Of a DNA stretch of 64,000 nt, positions 22,658-40,857 are shown piece by piece. Under the pieces are notes generated by a model. The model ran no database searches. It was given only the letters and a program-made list of their open reading frames with translations, and had not been told where the DNA came from. How positions within the stretch are numbered: the first letter of the stretch is position 1; the number at the start of each line of letters is the position of its first letter. Source of the DNA: Auraticoccus cholistanensis (GTDB lineage Bacteria; Actinomycetota; Actinomycetes; Propionibacteriales; Propionibacteriaceae). The position numbers and the translations under genes were made by a program. The stretch covers positions 1-64,000 of the forward strand of contig NZ_WPCU01000008.1 in the NCBI RefSeq assembly GCF_009742705.1, written 5' to 3'.

Positions 22658-23329
22658 GTGCAGGTGATCTCGGTCAACGTCGGACGGGCGCGTCCGAACC
22701 CCTACAAGGCCGCGCACACCACCGGGATCGAGAAGCTGCCGCAGTCGGGTCCGGTCGAGGTGCGCGCCCCCGGCCCCCGCTCCGGCGGGCTGGGCAGCGG
22801 CGTGGTCGGCGACCACATCGGCGACCGCCGCCACCACGGCGGGGACGTGCAGGCCGTCTACGCCTTCGCCCGCGAGGACCTGGACCGCTGGCAGCACGAG
22901 CTCGGCCGGGAGCTGGCCTCCGGGGCCTTCGGGGAGAACCTGACCACCGCCGGGCTGGACCTGTCCGGCTGCCTGCTGGGGGAGCGGTGGCGGGTCGGCA
23001 CCGCCGAGCTGGTGGTCACCGTGCCGCGCATCCCCTGCTCCACCTTCCGCGGCTGGCTCGGGGTGCGGGGCTGGCTGCGCCGCTTCACCCTCGACGGCCG
23101 CCCCGGCACCTACCTGTCGGTGGCCCAGCCGGGGCTCGTCGCCCCCGGCGACCCGGTGCAGGTGCTGCACCGGCCCGACCACGGGGTGACGGTGGGCCAG
23201 ACGTTCCGGGCCATGACCACCGAGCCGGGCACGCTGCCCGACCTGCTGGCCGCCGGCGACGACCTCAGCGAGGAGCTCCGTCGGGCGGCCACGGCCCGTC
23301 TGGCCGAGCCGGCGACCGCGGAGGGCTGA
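22658..23329 (+). CDS. MOSC-domain protein (YiiM-like)
   Basis: 223 aa. The MOSC core shows GDHIGDRRHHGGDVQAVYAF, ELASGAFGENLTTAGLDL and the invariant Cys (residue 127) in VPRIPCSTFRGW, the ligand for the molybdenum cofactor in characterised YiiM/mARC-type proteins. YiiM supports reduction of N-hydroxylated bases. The position directly behind modABC links molybdate uptake to a molybdenum-cofactor enzyme. GTG 22658 is leaderless by promoter position. A partner reductase is not encoded nearby. Confidence 0.85.
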   Translation: MQVISVNVGRARPNPYKAAHTTGIEKLPQSGPVEVRAPGPRSGGLGSGVVGDHIGDRRHHGGDVQAVYAFAREDLDRWQHELGRELASGAFGENLTTAGLDLSGCLLGERWRVGTAELVVTVPRIPCSTFRGWLGVRGWLRRFTLDGRPGTYLSVAQPGLVAPGDPVQVLHRPDHGVTVGQTFRAMTTEPGTLPDLLAAGDDLSEELRRAATARLAEPATAEG

Positions 23330-23339
23330 CCGCCCGGGC

Positions 23340-23843
23340 TCAGGACGCGGCGGCGCGGGGGACCAGCAGCGGGGCGCCGTCGGGAGTGGCCAGCGACCGC
23401 TCGATCTCGGGCAGCGACGCCTGCGCGCAGCGGCTGAGCCGGACCAGCAGCTGCTCCCGCTGCCCGAGCGCCCCCACCCGCACCCGGTGGTGCTCGCCGG
23501 CGGCGTCGCTCCACGCCGCGCCCGCCCCGTCCTGACCGAGGTCGAGGGTGACGCCGGGGCCGAGGTCGTCCGGCCGCAGCTGCGGCGCCCGGCTGGGCAG
23601 CACCGCCAGGGCCAGCAGCCGGAGGGCGTCGTCGAGGTGGGTGGCGCCCGCCACGGGGCGCAGGGAGCTGTGGCTGGCCCGCAGCAGCTCGAACCCCTCG
23701 CCGCCCGCCCGGACGGCGTAGCTCGTCTCCCCGTCGCCGAAGGCCAGCAGCACGTCGTCGCGGGGCCCCAGCGGGTGGAAGCCTGTGCGCTCGGCGAACC
23801 ACCGCTCCAGCGCCGGCCGGTCGACGTGGGCGGCGCCGGTCAC
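23340..23843 (-). CDS. Hypothetical protein
   Basis: 167 aa, no recognised family. GTG 23843 is chosen because GGGAGG lies 7 nt upstream and because the sequence beyond it is arginine/proline-rich shadow frame. The N-terminal half ([47 protein letters not shown]) has the look of a small beta-rich domain. No signal peptide or membrane segment. It is convergent with the MOSC gene (10-nt gap). Confidence 0.6.
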   Translation of the reverse strand: MTGAAHVDRPALERWFAERTGFHPLGPRDDVLLAFGDGETSYAVRAGGEGFELLRASHSSLRPVAGATHLDDALRLLALAVLPSRAPQLRPDDLGPGVTLDLGQDGAGAAWSDAAGEHHRVRVGALGQREQLLVRLSRCAQASLPEIERSLATPDGAPLLVPRAAAS

Positions 23844-24318
23844 GCCCCGTCCTCCCGGCGCCCCGCGCGGCCGGCCGGGAGCAGGGCGGGTCTCCGGGAG
23901 GGCGCGGTGGCGCGACCGGGGGCTGCGGCAACGGGCACGGCGGGATCCAGGGTCGTCGGCGGCGGGACGCGGCCAGTGTAGGCAGCCGCCGGGGGCGGCA
24001 CGCCGGCGTGCCGGTGCGCCCGCCGCAGCGGCCTGCTCCGGTAGGCTGCCCGTCCGGCGGGCGCGACCGGGGTCGCGACGAACCGCCCAGCTCCCGGGCA
24101 GCCTGCGCGCTTTGACCCTGCCCGAACCCCGAGGTAGTCTTGGCCCTCGTGTTCGGCCTGCCCGAACCTGTGTGCGTGCCCTGACACGGGGGCGGCTGGT
24201 GCCCCTCCGGTGTGGCGGCGCCTGCACGGCAGTCCGCCCCGCGTCACCGTCACGGTGCAGGGGGCCGGTCTGCGCCCCACTTCAGGAGTACATCCGACGT
24301 AGGAAAGAGATTCACCAG
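23844..24318 (+). promoter_or_regulatory. 475-nt non-coding region with str-operon promoter and leader
   Basis: No gene is supported here. The first 260 nt are GC-rich with several short inverted repeats. A strong promoter follows (24112-24140), then a leader of about 170 nt ending in AGGAAAGAG (24301-24309), the ribosome binding site of rpsL. Leader hairpins could provide regulation but none is distinctive enough to name. Confidence 0.7.
24112..24140 (+). promoter_or_regulatory. str operon promoter
   Basis: TTGACC (24112-24117), a 17-nt spacer and TAGTCT (24135-24140) make the best housekeeping-type promoter in the window. Transcription would begin near 24147, about 170 nt before rpsL. Confidence 0.7.
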
Positions 24319-24690
24319 GTGCCCACCATCCAGCAGCTGGTCCGCAAGGGCCGCGCCGACAAGGCCAGCAAGAAGAAGACGCCCGCCCTCAAGGGCGCAC
24401 CGCAGCGCCGTGGCGTCTGCACGCGCGTCTACACCGTGCCGCCGAAGAAGCCGAACTCGGCGCTGCGCAAGGTGGCGCGCGTGAAGCTGTCCAGCGGCAT
24501 GGAGGTGACCGCCTACATCCCCGGTGTCGGTCACAACCTCCAGGAGCACTCGATGGTGCTGGTGCGTGGCGGTCGTGTGAAGGACCTGCCGGGCGTGCGC
24601 TACAAGATCATCCGCGGCTCTCTGGACACGCAGGGCGTGAAGAACCGCAAGCAGGCTCGCAGCCGCTACGGCGCGAAGAAGGAGAAGTAA
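24319..24690 (+). CDS. rpsL: 30S ribosomal protein S12
   Basis: 123 aa, beginning [16 protein letters not shown]12 lies at the decoding centre of the small subunit. The [10 protein letters not shown] and [13 protein letters not shown] loops are intact, with Lys43, Lys88 and Pro91 as in streptomycin-sensitive strains and the Asp89 that is often methylthiolated. GTG 24319 follows AGGAAAGAG by 9 nt. First gene of the str operon; its TAA overlaps the rpsG ATG by one base. Confidence 0.98.
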   Translation: MPTIQQLVRKGRADKASKKKTPALKGAPQRRGVCTRVYTVPPKKPNSALRKVARVKLSSGMEVTAYIPGVGHNLQEHSMVLVRGGRVKDLPGVRYKIIRGSLDTQGVKNRKQARSRYGAKKEK

Positions 24691-25160
24691 TGTCTCGCAA
24701 GGGTCCGGCCCCCAAGCGGCCTGTCCTCGTCGACCCCGTCTACGGCTCGCCGCTGGTCTCCCAGCTGGTCAGCAAGGTGCTGCAGGACGGCAAGAAGACC
24801 ATCGCCCAGGGCATCGTGTACACGGCGCTGGAGGGCACCCGCGCCAAGACCGGTGTCGACCCGGTGCAGACCCTCAAGCGGGCGCTGGACAACGTCAAGC
24901 CCGCCCTCGAGGTCCGCAGCCGCCGCGTCGGTGGTGCCACCTACCAGGTGCCGATCGAGGTCCGTCCGGCCCGGTCCAACACCCTGGCGATGCGCTGGCT
25001 GGTCGGCTTCGCCCGGCAGCGCCGCGAGAAGACGATGTCCGAGCGTCTGATGAACGAGATCCTGGACGCCTCCAACGGTCTGGGCGCGGCGGTCAAGCGT
25101 CGCGAGGACACCCACAAGATGGCCGAGGCCAACAAGCCCTTCGCTCACTACCGCTGGTGA
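24690..25160 (+). CDS. rpsG: 30S ribosomal protein S7
   Basis: 156 aa, the usual actinobacterial length. Primary 16S rRNA 3'-domain binder and nucleator of head assembly. Recognised from [26 protein letters not shown] and the C-terminal [23 protein letters not shown] 24690 overlaps the rpsL stop by one base, so translation is coupled. A strong hairpin follows 6 nt after the stop. Confidence 0.98.
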   Translation: MSRKGPAPKRPVLVDPVYGSPLVSQLVSKVLQDGKKTIAQGIVYTALEGTRAKTGVDPVQTLKRALDNVKPALEVRSRRVGGATYQVPIEVRPARSNTLAMRWLVGFARQRREKTMSERLMNEILDASNGLGAAVKRREDTHKMAEANKPFAHYRW

Positions 25161-25166
25161 GCCCCC

Positions 25167-25196
25167 GCGACCCCGTGCCCACCGGCACGGGGTCGC
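25167..25196 (+). terminator. Hairpin between rpsG and fusA
   Basis: GCGACCCCGTGCC pairs perfectly with GGCACGGGGTCGC (13 bp) around the loop CACC. It may terminate part of the transcripts, setting ribosomal protein and EF-G levels apart, or be an RNase processing site. Confidence 0.6.
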
Positions 25197-25239
25197 ACCC
25201 CTGAATCCTCACGATCAACAGATAGAGGTTGAAGCTTTC

Positions 25240-27336
<2,097 letters not shown>

Positions 27337-27378
27337 TCCTGGCGCGTCGTCGCCCGGTACGACCGGGTCCACGACCCT

Positions 27379-27409
27379 CCTCGCGGCTCGGCTCGACCGG
27401 GCCGCGAGG
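27379..27409 (+). other. Hairpin after fusA
   Basis: CCTCGCGGC (27379-27387) pairs with GCCGCGAGG (27401-27409) across a 13-nt loop. It may be a weak terminator separating fusA from tuf. Confidence 0.4.
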
Positions 27410-27424
27410 GGGTGGTGGCCCAGT

Positions 27425-27453
27425 TTGACCTCGGAGACGGCGTGCACAAAACT
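27425..27453 (+). promoter_or_regulatory. Candidate tuf promoter
   Basis: TTGACC (27425-27430), a 17-nt spacer and AAAACT (27448-27453). The -35 is identical to that of the str promoter; the -10 is weaker. Its position fits independent expression of tuf with a leader of about 80 nt. Confidence 0.45.
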
Positions 27454-27539
27454 TGGTCCGGTCCTCGGATCGACCGAGCAGTCAGTAAGACCAACGAATC
27501 GCCGCGCGACCGTGCGGTGAACACCCAGAAGGAGCCCCA

Positions 27540-28733
<1,194 letters not shown>

Positions 28734-28763
28734 CCCACCCGTCACGATGATCTGCTGATCGAC

Positions 28764-28799
28764 GCAGAGGGCCCCGTGCTTCGGCACGGGGCCCTCTGC
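28764..28799 (+). terminator. tuf terminator
   Basis: GCAGAGGGCCCCGTGC pairs perfectly with GCACGGGGCCCTCTGC (16 bp) around a TTCG loop closed by C-G, the very stable UUCG tetraloop. No U-tract. Confidence 0.9.
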
Positions 28800-28924
28800 C
28801 GTTCCCGGGGGGTAGGGGCCGGCAGGAGTCGGCGGACGAGCCCCGGCGCGTCACCGGGGCGACCCGGGCCGTTCACCCGGCGCGGGCAGGGTGTCGGGGT
28901 CCGTCCCGACCCCCGAGGAGCCCC

Positions 28925-30469
28925 ATGCCCGACCGGCCGCCGCGCCTGACCCGACGACGACTGCTCCAGGCCGGTGGCGTGGGTGCCACCGTCATCGCCC
29001 TGGGCGTCTCCGCCCCCGCCCCGGCCACCGCGGACCCCATCGGTCGCGACGAGCTGTTCGGCCTCGGCGTGGCCAGCGGCGCCCCGCGGCACGACCAGAT
29101 GGTGCTGTGGACCCGGCTCGCCCCCGAGCCGCTGGCCGAGGACGGCCACGGCGGCATGCCGCTGCGTCCGGTGCCGGTCCGCTGGGAGGTGGCCACGGAC
29201 CGCGGCTTCCGGGACGTGGTGCGCCGGGGCCACGCGCTGGCCCAGCCCGAGCTCGCGCACTCCGTGCACCCGCGCGTGGAGGGGCTGCAGCCGGGGACGG
29301 AGTACTTCTACCGCTTCCGCGTGGGGCGGGGCACCAGCCCGGTGGGCCGCTTCCGGACCCTGCCGGCCCCCGGGGAGACCCCGGCCTCCTTCGCCGTCGG
29401 CCTGGTCTCCTGCCAGGCCTGGTACCACGGCCACTTCACCGCCTACCGCCACCTGGTGGCCGAGGACGAGCTCGACCTGGTGGTCTTCGCCGGCGACTAC
29501 GTCTACGAGTACGGCATCACCGCGGCCAACCTGTGGCGCGAGGGTGCCGAGGTCGGTCCGGCGCACGCGGTCGAGGTGGAGACGCTGGAGCAGTACCGGC
29601 TGCGCTACGGGCTGTTCAAGAGCGACCCGCACCTGCAGGCGCTGCACGCCCGGGTGCCGGCCGTGGTGACGTGGGACGACCACGAGGTGCAGAACAACTA
29701 CGTCGGCCGCTCCTCGGCCTACGGTCTCGGTGACGACCTGTTCGCCCACCGGGTGGCGGTCGCCTACCGCGCCTTCTACGAGAACCTCCCGCTCGACGTC
29801 GACGCCCTGCCCGAGGGGCCGGCCGGGGACGTCACCACCGGCTTCGACGTGGGACGGCTGGCCCGCTTCTCCGTGCTCGACACCCGCCAGTTCCGCGACC
29901 CGGTCCCGGCCGACCGTGAGGAGCAGCACGCGCCCGGGCGCACCATGCTCGGCCGGGAGCAGGAGCAGTGGGTCACCGACCGGCTGGTCGGCTCCCCGGC
30001 CACCTGGAACGTGCTGGCCGGCGGCGTGGTGCTGACCGCGGTGACCGAGGACCGCACCGACCAGTGGGACGGCTACCCGGCGGCCCGGCAGCGGCTGCTG
30101 GACGCGATGGGCCGCAGCCGCAACGCGGTGATGCTCACCGGCGACATCCACCGCCACGTCGCCGCGGAGCTGCGCGCCGACTTCACGCGGCCGGCGGCGG
30201 GCAACGTCGGCGTGGAGCTGATCTGCACCTCGGTGGCCTCCGACGGCGACGGTGCGCCGACCGACGCCTACACCCCCGACTGGACCCAGCACGAGCACGT
30301 GAAGCTCTACGACGGCCGGCGCGGCTACGTGCACGTCCGGTTCACGCCGTCGGAGATGCGCTCGACCTTCGTGGTCGTGCCCTGGGTCCGCGCCGACGAC
30401 ACCGCCCCGCGGCAGGTGGCGGCCCGTTTCGTCACCCCCGCCGGCCACCCCCGCCTCGAGCGGGTCTGA
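28925..30469 (+). CDS. phoD: PhoD-family alkaline phosphatase, Tat-exported
   Basis: 514 aa. Twin-arginine signal (LTRRRLLQAGGVGATVIAL) directs folded export. The PhoD N-terminal beta domain ends near FRTLPAPGE; the metallophosphatase core has GLVSCQAW, VVFAGDYVYEYG, TWDDHEVQNNYV and MLTGDIHRHV, which supply the Fe/Ca ligands. PhoD enzymes hydrolyse phosphomonoesters and diesters, including teichoic acid. ATG 28925 follows GAGGAGCCCC. The next gene starts 10 nt after its stop with AAGGAG, so the two form an operon. Confidence 0.92.
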   Translation: MPDRPPRLTRRRLLQAGGVGATVIALGVSAPAPATADPIGRDELFGLGVASGAPRHDQMVLWTRLAPEPLAEDGHGGMPLRPVPVRWEVATDRGFRDVVRRGHALAQPELAHSVHPRVEGLQPGTEYFYRFRVGRGTSPVGRFRTLPAPGETPASFAVGLVSCQAWYHGHFTAYRHLVAEDELDLVVFAGDYVYEYGITAANLWREGAEVGPAHAVEVETLEQYRLRYGLFKSDPHLQALHARVPAVVTWDDHEVQNNYVGRSSAYGLGDDLFAHRVAVAYRAFYENLPLDVDALPEGPAGDVTTGFDVGRLARFSVLDTRQFRDPVPADREEQHAPGRTMLGREQEQWVTDRLVGSPATWNVLAGGVVLTAVTEDRTDQWDGYPAARQRLLDAMGRSRNAVMLTGDIHRHVAAELRADFTRPAAGNVGVELICTSVASDGDGAPTDAYTPDWTQHEHVKLYDGRRGYVHVRFTPSEMRSTFVVVPWVRADDTAPRQVAARFVTPAGHPRLERV

Positions 30470-30479
30470 AGGAGAACCG

Positions 30480-31325
30480 ATGAGCCCCCGACCCCCGGCC
30501 GTCACCGGCCTGCGCACCGAGGCCGCGATCACCCGCACCACGCTCAGCTGGCGCTCCCTCGGCTTCGACCCGCTGATCGACCACTACCGGGTGCACGGCG
30601 AGCCCGGCGAGCACGCCGGCCTCGACCCCCGCCCGGACAACCTCGTCGGCAAGACGGTGTACCCGCGCTTCCTGCACCAGGGGCTGGACCCGCTGGGGGA
30701 GACCTGGACGTACGCGGTGGTCGCGGTGAGCGACGCCGGCGAGGTGGGACGTCCCAGCGCGGCGACCCGGGGGCGCTCCGCCCCCTCGGTGGTGGGCACC
30801 GGCATCCCGGTGGCCACGATCGGCAGCTTCGACGGCCGCACCCTGGAGCACCGCTTCGCCCCCGCCGACTACGCCCGCATCCCCACCGCCCACCCCGACG
30901 CCGTCGTGGAGTACGTGCAGGGCCGCGACACCCCGGGACAGGGCTGGCCCTACCTGCTGCCGGGGCCCGGGGACGCCTGGGCGGGGCGACGCGCCTACAC
31001 CGCACGCTGGCACCTCGAGCTGCCCGCCGCCCCGGCCGCCGACCACGACCTCGCTCTCTGGCTGGTCGACACCACCCGTCTCGGCGGGACGCTGGAGGTC
31101 TCGGTCAACGGCACGCCGCTGCAGGCGGTCCGGCTGGCCGTGGGCGCCACCCGCGGCTCCCGCGAGGGCGACGCCACGCTGCCCGGCTCGACGCTCGTCC
31201 GCGCCTACCACGAGCTGGCGGTGCCCGCCGGGCGGCTGCGGGCCGGCCGCAACACCGTCGAGCTGGTGCTCGCCGACGGCGGCTGGGTGGCCTGGGACGC
31301 GGTGGGTCTGTTCGCCCGCCGCTGA
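30480..31325 (+). CDS. Fibronectin-III and carbohydrate-lyase-like beta-domain protein
   Basis: 281 aa. The first 100 residues look like a fibronectin type III domain (VTGLRTEAAITRTTLSWRS to WTYAVVAVSDAGEVG). The rest (from about residue 115) resembles the C-terminal jelly-roll domain of polysaccharide lyase family 4, with GTLEVSVNGTP and AGRNTVELVLADGGWVAWDAV. There is no signal peptide, which is odd beside an exported phosphatase. Ending with the lectin-like domain and lacking a catalytic one, it may bind a sugar or polymer. ATG 30480 has AAGGAG 5 nt upstream. Confidence 0.65.
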   Translation: MSPRPPAVTGLRTEAAITRTTLSWRSLGFDPLIDHYRVHGEPGEHAGLDPRPDNLVGKTVYPRFLHQGLDPLGETWTYAVVAVSDAGEVGRPSAATRGRSAPSVVGTGIPVATIGSFDGRTLEHRFAPADYARIPTAHPDAVVEYVQGRDTPGQGWPYLLPGPGDAWAGRRAYTARWHLELPAAPAADHDLALWLVDTTRLGGTLEVSVNGTPLQAVRLAVGATRGSREGDATLPGSTLVRAYHELAVPAGRLRAGRNTVELVLADGGWVAWDAVGLFARR

Positions 31326-31331
31326 GGCCAC

Positions 31332-31763
31332 CTAGAGCAGCACCGGGTCGCCGACGCGGATCGTCCCCGACCCCAGCAGCCGGAAGACGGTGCCGCCCCG
31401 GGCGTGCATCGCCCGGCGGGCGCCGTCGCCGATCCAGTCGTCGAGCAGCCGGCAGGGGGCCGCGATCCGCACCACCTCCAGCTCGACACCGGCGATCCGG
31501 ATCCGCTCGCCGGGGCGGGTGGGCAGCGGCCCCTCGGTGGTGGTGATGTTGCGCCGGGTCGCGCCGGGCTCCACCGGCGAGCCCAGGTCGGCCGCGGCCG
31601 CGGCGAGGTCGGGCAGCGTCTGCACCGTGACGTGGCGGTGGCGGGTGCCGTGGTAGCGGTCGCCGACCAGCCCCCGGCCGGCCTCGGCCTCCACCGACGC
31701 CACCGGGCGGGTGGGCAGGCGGGAGGCGGGGGCGATGTGGATGGCGTGCACGGTGGGGCTCAC
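31332..31763 (-). CDS. MOSC-domain protein
   Basis: 143-aa single-domain MOSC protein. Visible are GLVGDRYHGTRHRHVTVQ, RRNITTTE and the likely cofactor-binding Cys104 in APCRLLDDW. It belongs to a different MOSC subgroup from the YiiM-like protein at 22.7 kb. GTG 31763 follows AGGAGGA. Convergent with the fibronectin-III gene (6-nt gap). The substrate or partner is unknown. Confidence 0.8.
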   Translation of the reverse strand: MSPTVHAIHIAPASRLPTRPVASVEAEAGRGLVGDRYHGTRHRHVTVQTLPDLAAAAADLGSPVEPGATRRNITTTEGPLPTRPGERIRIAGVELEVVRIAAPCRLLDDWIGDGARRAMHARGGTVFRLLGSGTIRVGDPVLL

Positions 31764-31807
31764 GCCCCCATCCTCCTCCTGCCGCCTCCGGGTTCGGGTG
31801 CGGTCGT

Positions 31808-31813
31808 TAGGCT
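31808..31813 (+). promoter_or_regulatory. Leaderless -10 element
   Basis: TAGGCT at 31808-31813 lies 7 nt before GTG 31821. Confidence 0.5.
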
Positions 31814-31820
31814 CCCGCGG

Positions 31821-32504
31821 GTGGACGCCAACACCGAGGCCATCGTCCGGCTCTGCTTCGCCCGCCAGCTGGGGCTGGCCGACGACGCCCTCGAGGGAGA
31901 GGGCCGGGTCGCGGTCGTCCGCGACGACCTGCTGATGACGCTGCGGCTGTGGCGCACGGTGGTGGTGGTCGCGCCGGCGGACCTCCAGCGGGGGCTCGCC
32001 GAGCTGGACGACCGGGCGGTGACCGACCCCTCGGCGCTGCTGGCCCGCTCCGGCGGCGGTCGGCTGCTCGGCGAGGCGCAGCTGTCGGTGGCGGTCGACT
32101 TCGACTCCCACCCCGAGCTCCGGCGCCTCGAGATCGAGCCGGACCCGGGGGCCGCGGTCGCCCTGGAGCGGCGGTGCCCGCCCGACGACGTCACCGAGGT
32201 CGGGCTCTCGGAGATGGAGCAGGTGTTCGTGCACGCGGCCCCCGACGGGACGCCGCTGGCCGGCTCCGGCCACAGCGCCTGGGCCGGGCTGGTCGCCGAC
32301 ATCGGCGTGCTGACGGCCCCCGACGCCCGTCGCGGTGGGCTCGGCCGGCTGCTGGCCGGCATCGCCGTCAACGACGCCCTCGACTCGGGTCTGGTCCCGG
32401 TGTGGCGGGCGCGGCGGGGGAGCGCAGTCAGCGAGCGGCTCGCGCAGCGGCTGGGGTTCGTGCCCTTCGGGGCGCAGACCACCGTGGCGGTGCCCGGGCG
32501 GTGA
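31821..32504 (+). CDS. GNAT-family N-acetyltransferase
   Basis: 227 aa. The acetyl-CoA binding segment is VADIGVLTAPDARRGGLGRLLAGIAV (residues about 160-185) and the C-terminus VSERLAQRLGFVPFG is typical of GNAT domains. The N-terminal 120 residues diverge from known members. GTG 31821 is leaderless by promoter position. A second GNAT gene follows 52 nt later. Confidence 0.7.
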   Translation: MDANTEAIVRLCFARQLGLADDALEGEGRVAVVRDDLLMTLRLWRTVVVVAPADLQRGLAELDDRAVTDPSALLARSGGGRLLGEAQLSVAVDFDSHPELRRLEIEPDPGAAVALERRCPPDDVTEVGLSEMEQVFVHAAPDGTPLAGSGHSAWAGLVADIGVLTAPDARRGGLGRLLAGIAVNDALDSGLVPVWRARRGSAVSERLAQRLGFVPFGAQTTVAVPGR

Positions 32505-32556
32505 GACCCGGGGGTGGCAGGATGAGCCGGCACACCACCCGAGCCGGAGGACCGAG

Positions 32557-33072
32557 ATGGCCCAGCTGACCCTCGTCGCCGACCTCTCCGGCGACCCGAT
32601 CACCCTGACCACCCGGCTGGCGCCCTCGGCGCTGCCGCTGGGCGTGCAGCTTCGGGCCGCGGCGGAGGACGACGCCGCGGAGGTCGCACGGCTCCGTCTC
32701 GAGTGCCACCCGTCGGGGGGCGGGGCCGCCGACCTGGCCACGGCCACCTCGGAGGTCCGCTCCCGCCTCGGCGGCGGGTACGGCCCGCCGCTGGAGGGCG
32801 GGTGCCAGGTCGCCGTCGACGAGCAGGGCGGGGTGGTCGCCTGCGTGCTGGCGGTCGCCTCCTCGCCCTGGCCCGAGCTGGCCGGGTCGCCCTGCGTGCT
32901 CGACCTGTTCACCGCACCGCCGTGGCGCGGGCGCGGGCTGGGACGGGCGCTGCTGGTCGAGTCGATGCGTGCCGCCGCCGCGTCCGCGGACCGGATCGGT
33001 CTGCGCGTCGACGACGCCGACGGCGCGGCGGTCAGCCTCTGCCGCTCGCTGGGCTTCACCGAGGCCGGCTGA
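32557..33072 (+). CDS. GNAT-family N-acetyltransferase
   Basis: 171 aa. Motif A reads CVLDLFTAPPWRGRGLGRALL and motif B ends AVSLCRSLGFTEAG. The first 40 residues lie outside the domain. ATG 32557 has CCGGAGG upstream. It is probably co-transcribed with the preceding GNAT gene; the substrate is unknown. The gene ends 40 nt from treY, to which it is convergent. Confidence 0.75.
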   Translation: MAQLTLVADLSGDPITLTTRLAPSALPLGVQLRAAAEDDAAEVARLRLECHPSGGGAADLATATSEVRSRLGGGYGPPLEGGCQVAVDEQGGVVACVLAVASSPWPELAGSPCVLDLFTAPPWRGRGLGRALLVESMRAAAASADRIGLRVDDADGAAVSLCRSLGFTEAG

Positions 33073-33088
33073 CGCCGAGGTCGGCTGA

Positions 33089-39781
<6,693 letters not shown>

Positions 39782-39785
39782 GCGC

Positions 39786-40820
39786 TCAGGCCGAGGCCGC
39801 CAGCCGGGCGGCCTCGGCCTCCCGGTGCCCGGCCAGCACGGCGTCGACCACCTGGGCGGTGCGGATCGCCGTGCGGCCGGTGCTCGGGCACGTCCCGTGC
39901 CCGGTCAGCTCGTCCACCACCGACTGCACCAGCGGCAGCTGGACGGTGGCGGGGTGCGGTGTCCCGATCTCCACCGTCCGCCCGCGCTCGACGAGTCGCC
40001 CGTGCTCGATCAACCGCAGGGGCTCGCTGCCGAAGCAGGAGAAGGCGAGGCTCCCGCCGTCGCCGACCACCTCGACCAGGTCCAGCGGCTCGGCCGCGTC
40101 GAAGTCCCACAGCCCCACGCCGCGGACCCCGCCGGCGAGGTCGAAGGTGGCGGTGACCAGGTCCTCCGCGCGCGGGCCGGGACGGTCGGCGTCGCGGTCG
40201 GCACGGCTGCTGGCCGAGCCGCTGACCCGGGTGACGGGGCCGAACAACCAGTCCAGCAGGTCCAGGGTGTGCGAGCCGAGGTCGACGAAGTAGCCGCCGC
40301 CGGACACCTCGGGCCGCTCCCGCCAGGGCAGCTCGCCCCCGGTGCGGGCCGGCTGCTGGGTGCGGACCAGCACCGAGCGCGGTGTGCCGATCCGGCCGGC
40401 GGCCAGCAGCTCGGCCACCGCCCGGAAGCGCGGCAGCGCCCGCCGGTAGTAGGCCACGAACAGGGGCACCCCGGCCCGCTCGGCCGCCTCGACCATGGCC
40501 TGGCACTCCTCGGTGGTGCGGGCCATCGGCTTCTCGACGTAGACCGGCTTGCCCGCGGCGGCCACCCGCACCGCGTAGTCGGCGTGGGAGTCCGGCGGGG
40601 TGGCCACGTAGACCGCGTCCACCTCCGGGTCCTCGATCAGCGCGTCGGCGTCGGCGTACCACCGTCCGACCCCGTGGCGGCGGGCCCAGTCCTCGGCCCG
40701 CGCGGCGTCGCGGCGCATCACCGCCACCAGCTCCGAGCGCTCGGCCTGCTGGAAGGCCGGTCCGCTCTTGCGCTCGGTCACGTCGCCGACCCCGATGATC
40801 CCCCACCGCACCGTCTCCAC
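39786..40820 (-). CDS. Gfo/Idh/MocA-family oxidoreductase
   Basis: 344 aa. Rossmann motif WGIIGVGDVTERK at the N-terminus binds NAD(P); the family's conserved VEKPMARTTEE contains the catalytic Lys (EKP), and GGYFVDLGSHTLDLLDWL is the substrate-side helix. GTG 40820 is 6 nt from TACCGT (40832-40827). It is convergent with lacZ (4-nt gap), so a role in sugar metabolism is plausible but the sugar substrate is not known. Confidence 0.85.
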   Translation of the reverse strand: METVRWGIIGVGDVTERKSGPAFQQAERSELVAVMRRDAARAEDWARRHGVGRWYADADALIEDPEVDAVYVATPPDSHADYAVRVAAAGKPVYVEKPMARTTEECQAMVEAAERAGVPLFVAYYRRALPRFRAVAELLAAGRIGTPRSVLVRTQQPARTGGELPWRERPEVSGGGYFVDLGSHTLDLLDWLFGPVTRVSGSASSRADRDADRPGPRAEDLVTATFDLAGGVRGVGLWDFDAAEPLDLVEVVGDGGSLAFSCFGSEPLRLIEHGRLVERGRTVEIGTPHPATVQLPLVQSVVDELTGHGTCPSTGRTAIRTAQVVDAVLAGHREAEAARLAASA

Positions 40821-40857
40821 GCGGACACGGTAGCCAGCCCGGTCGCCGGAGGGCGCG

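Noticed and set aside
24039-24050. TAGGCT near 24042 as another leaderless promoter
   Set aside because: No start codon lies 6-7 nt downstream.
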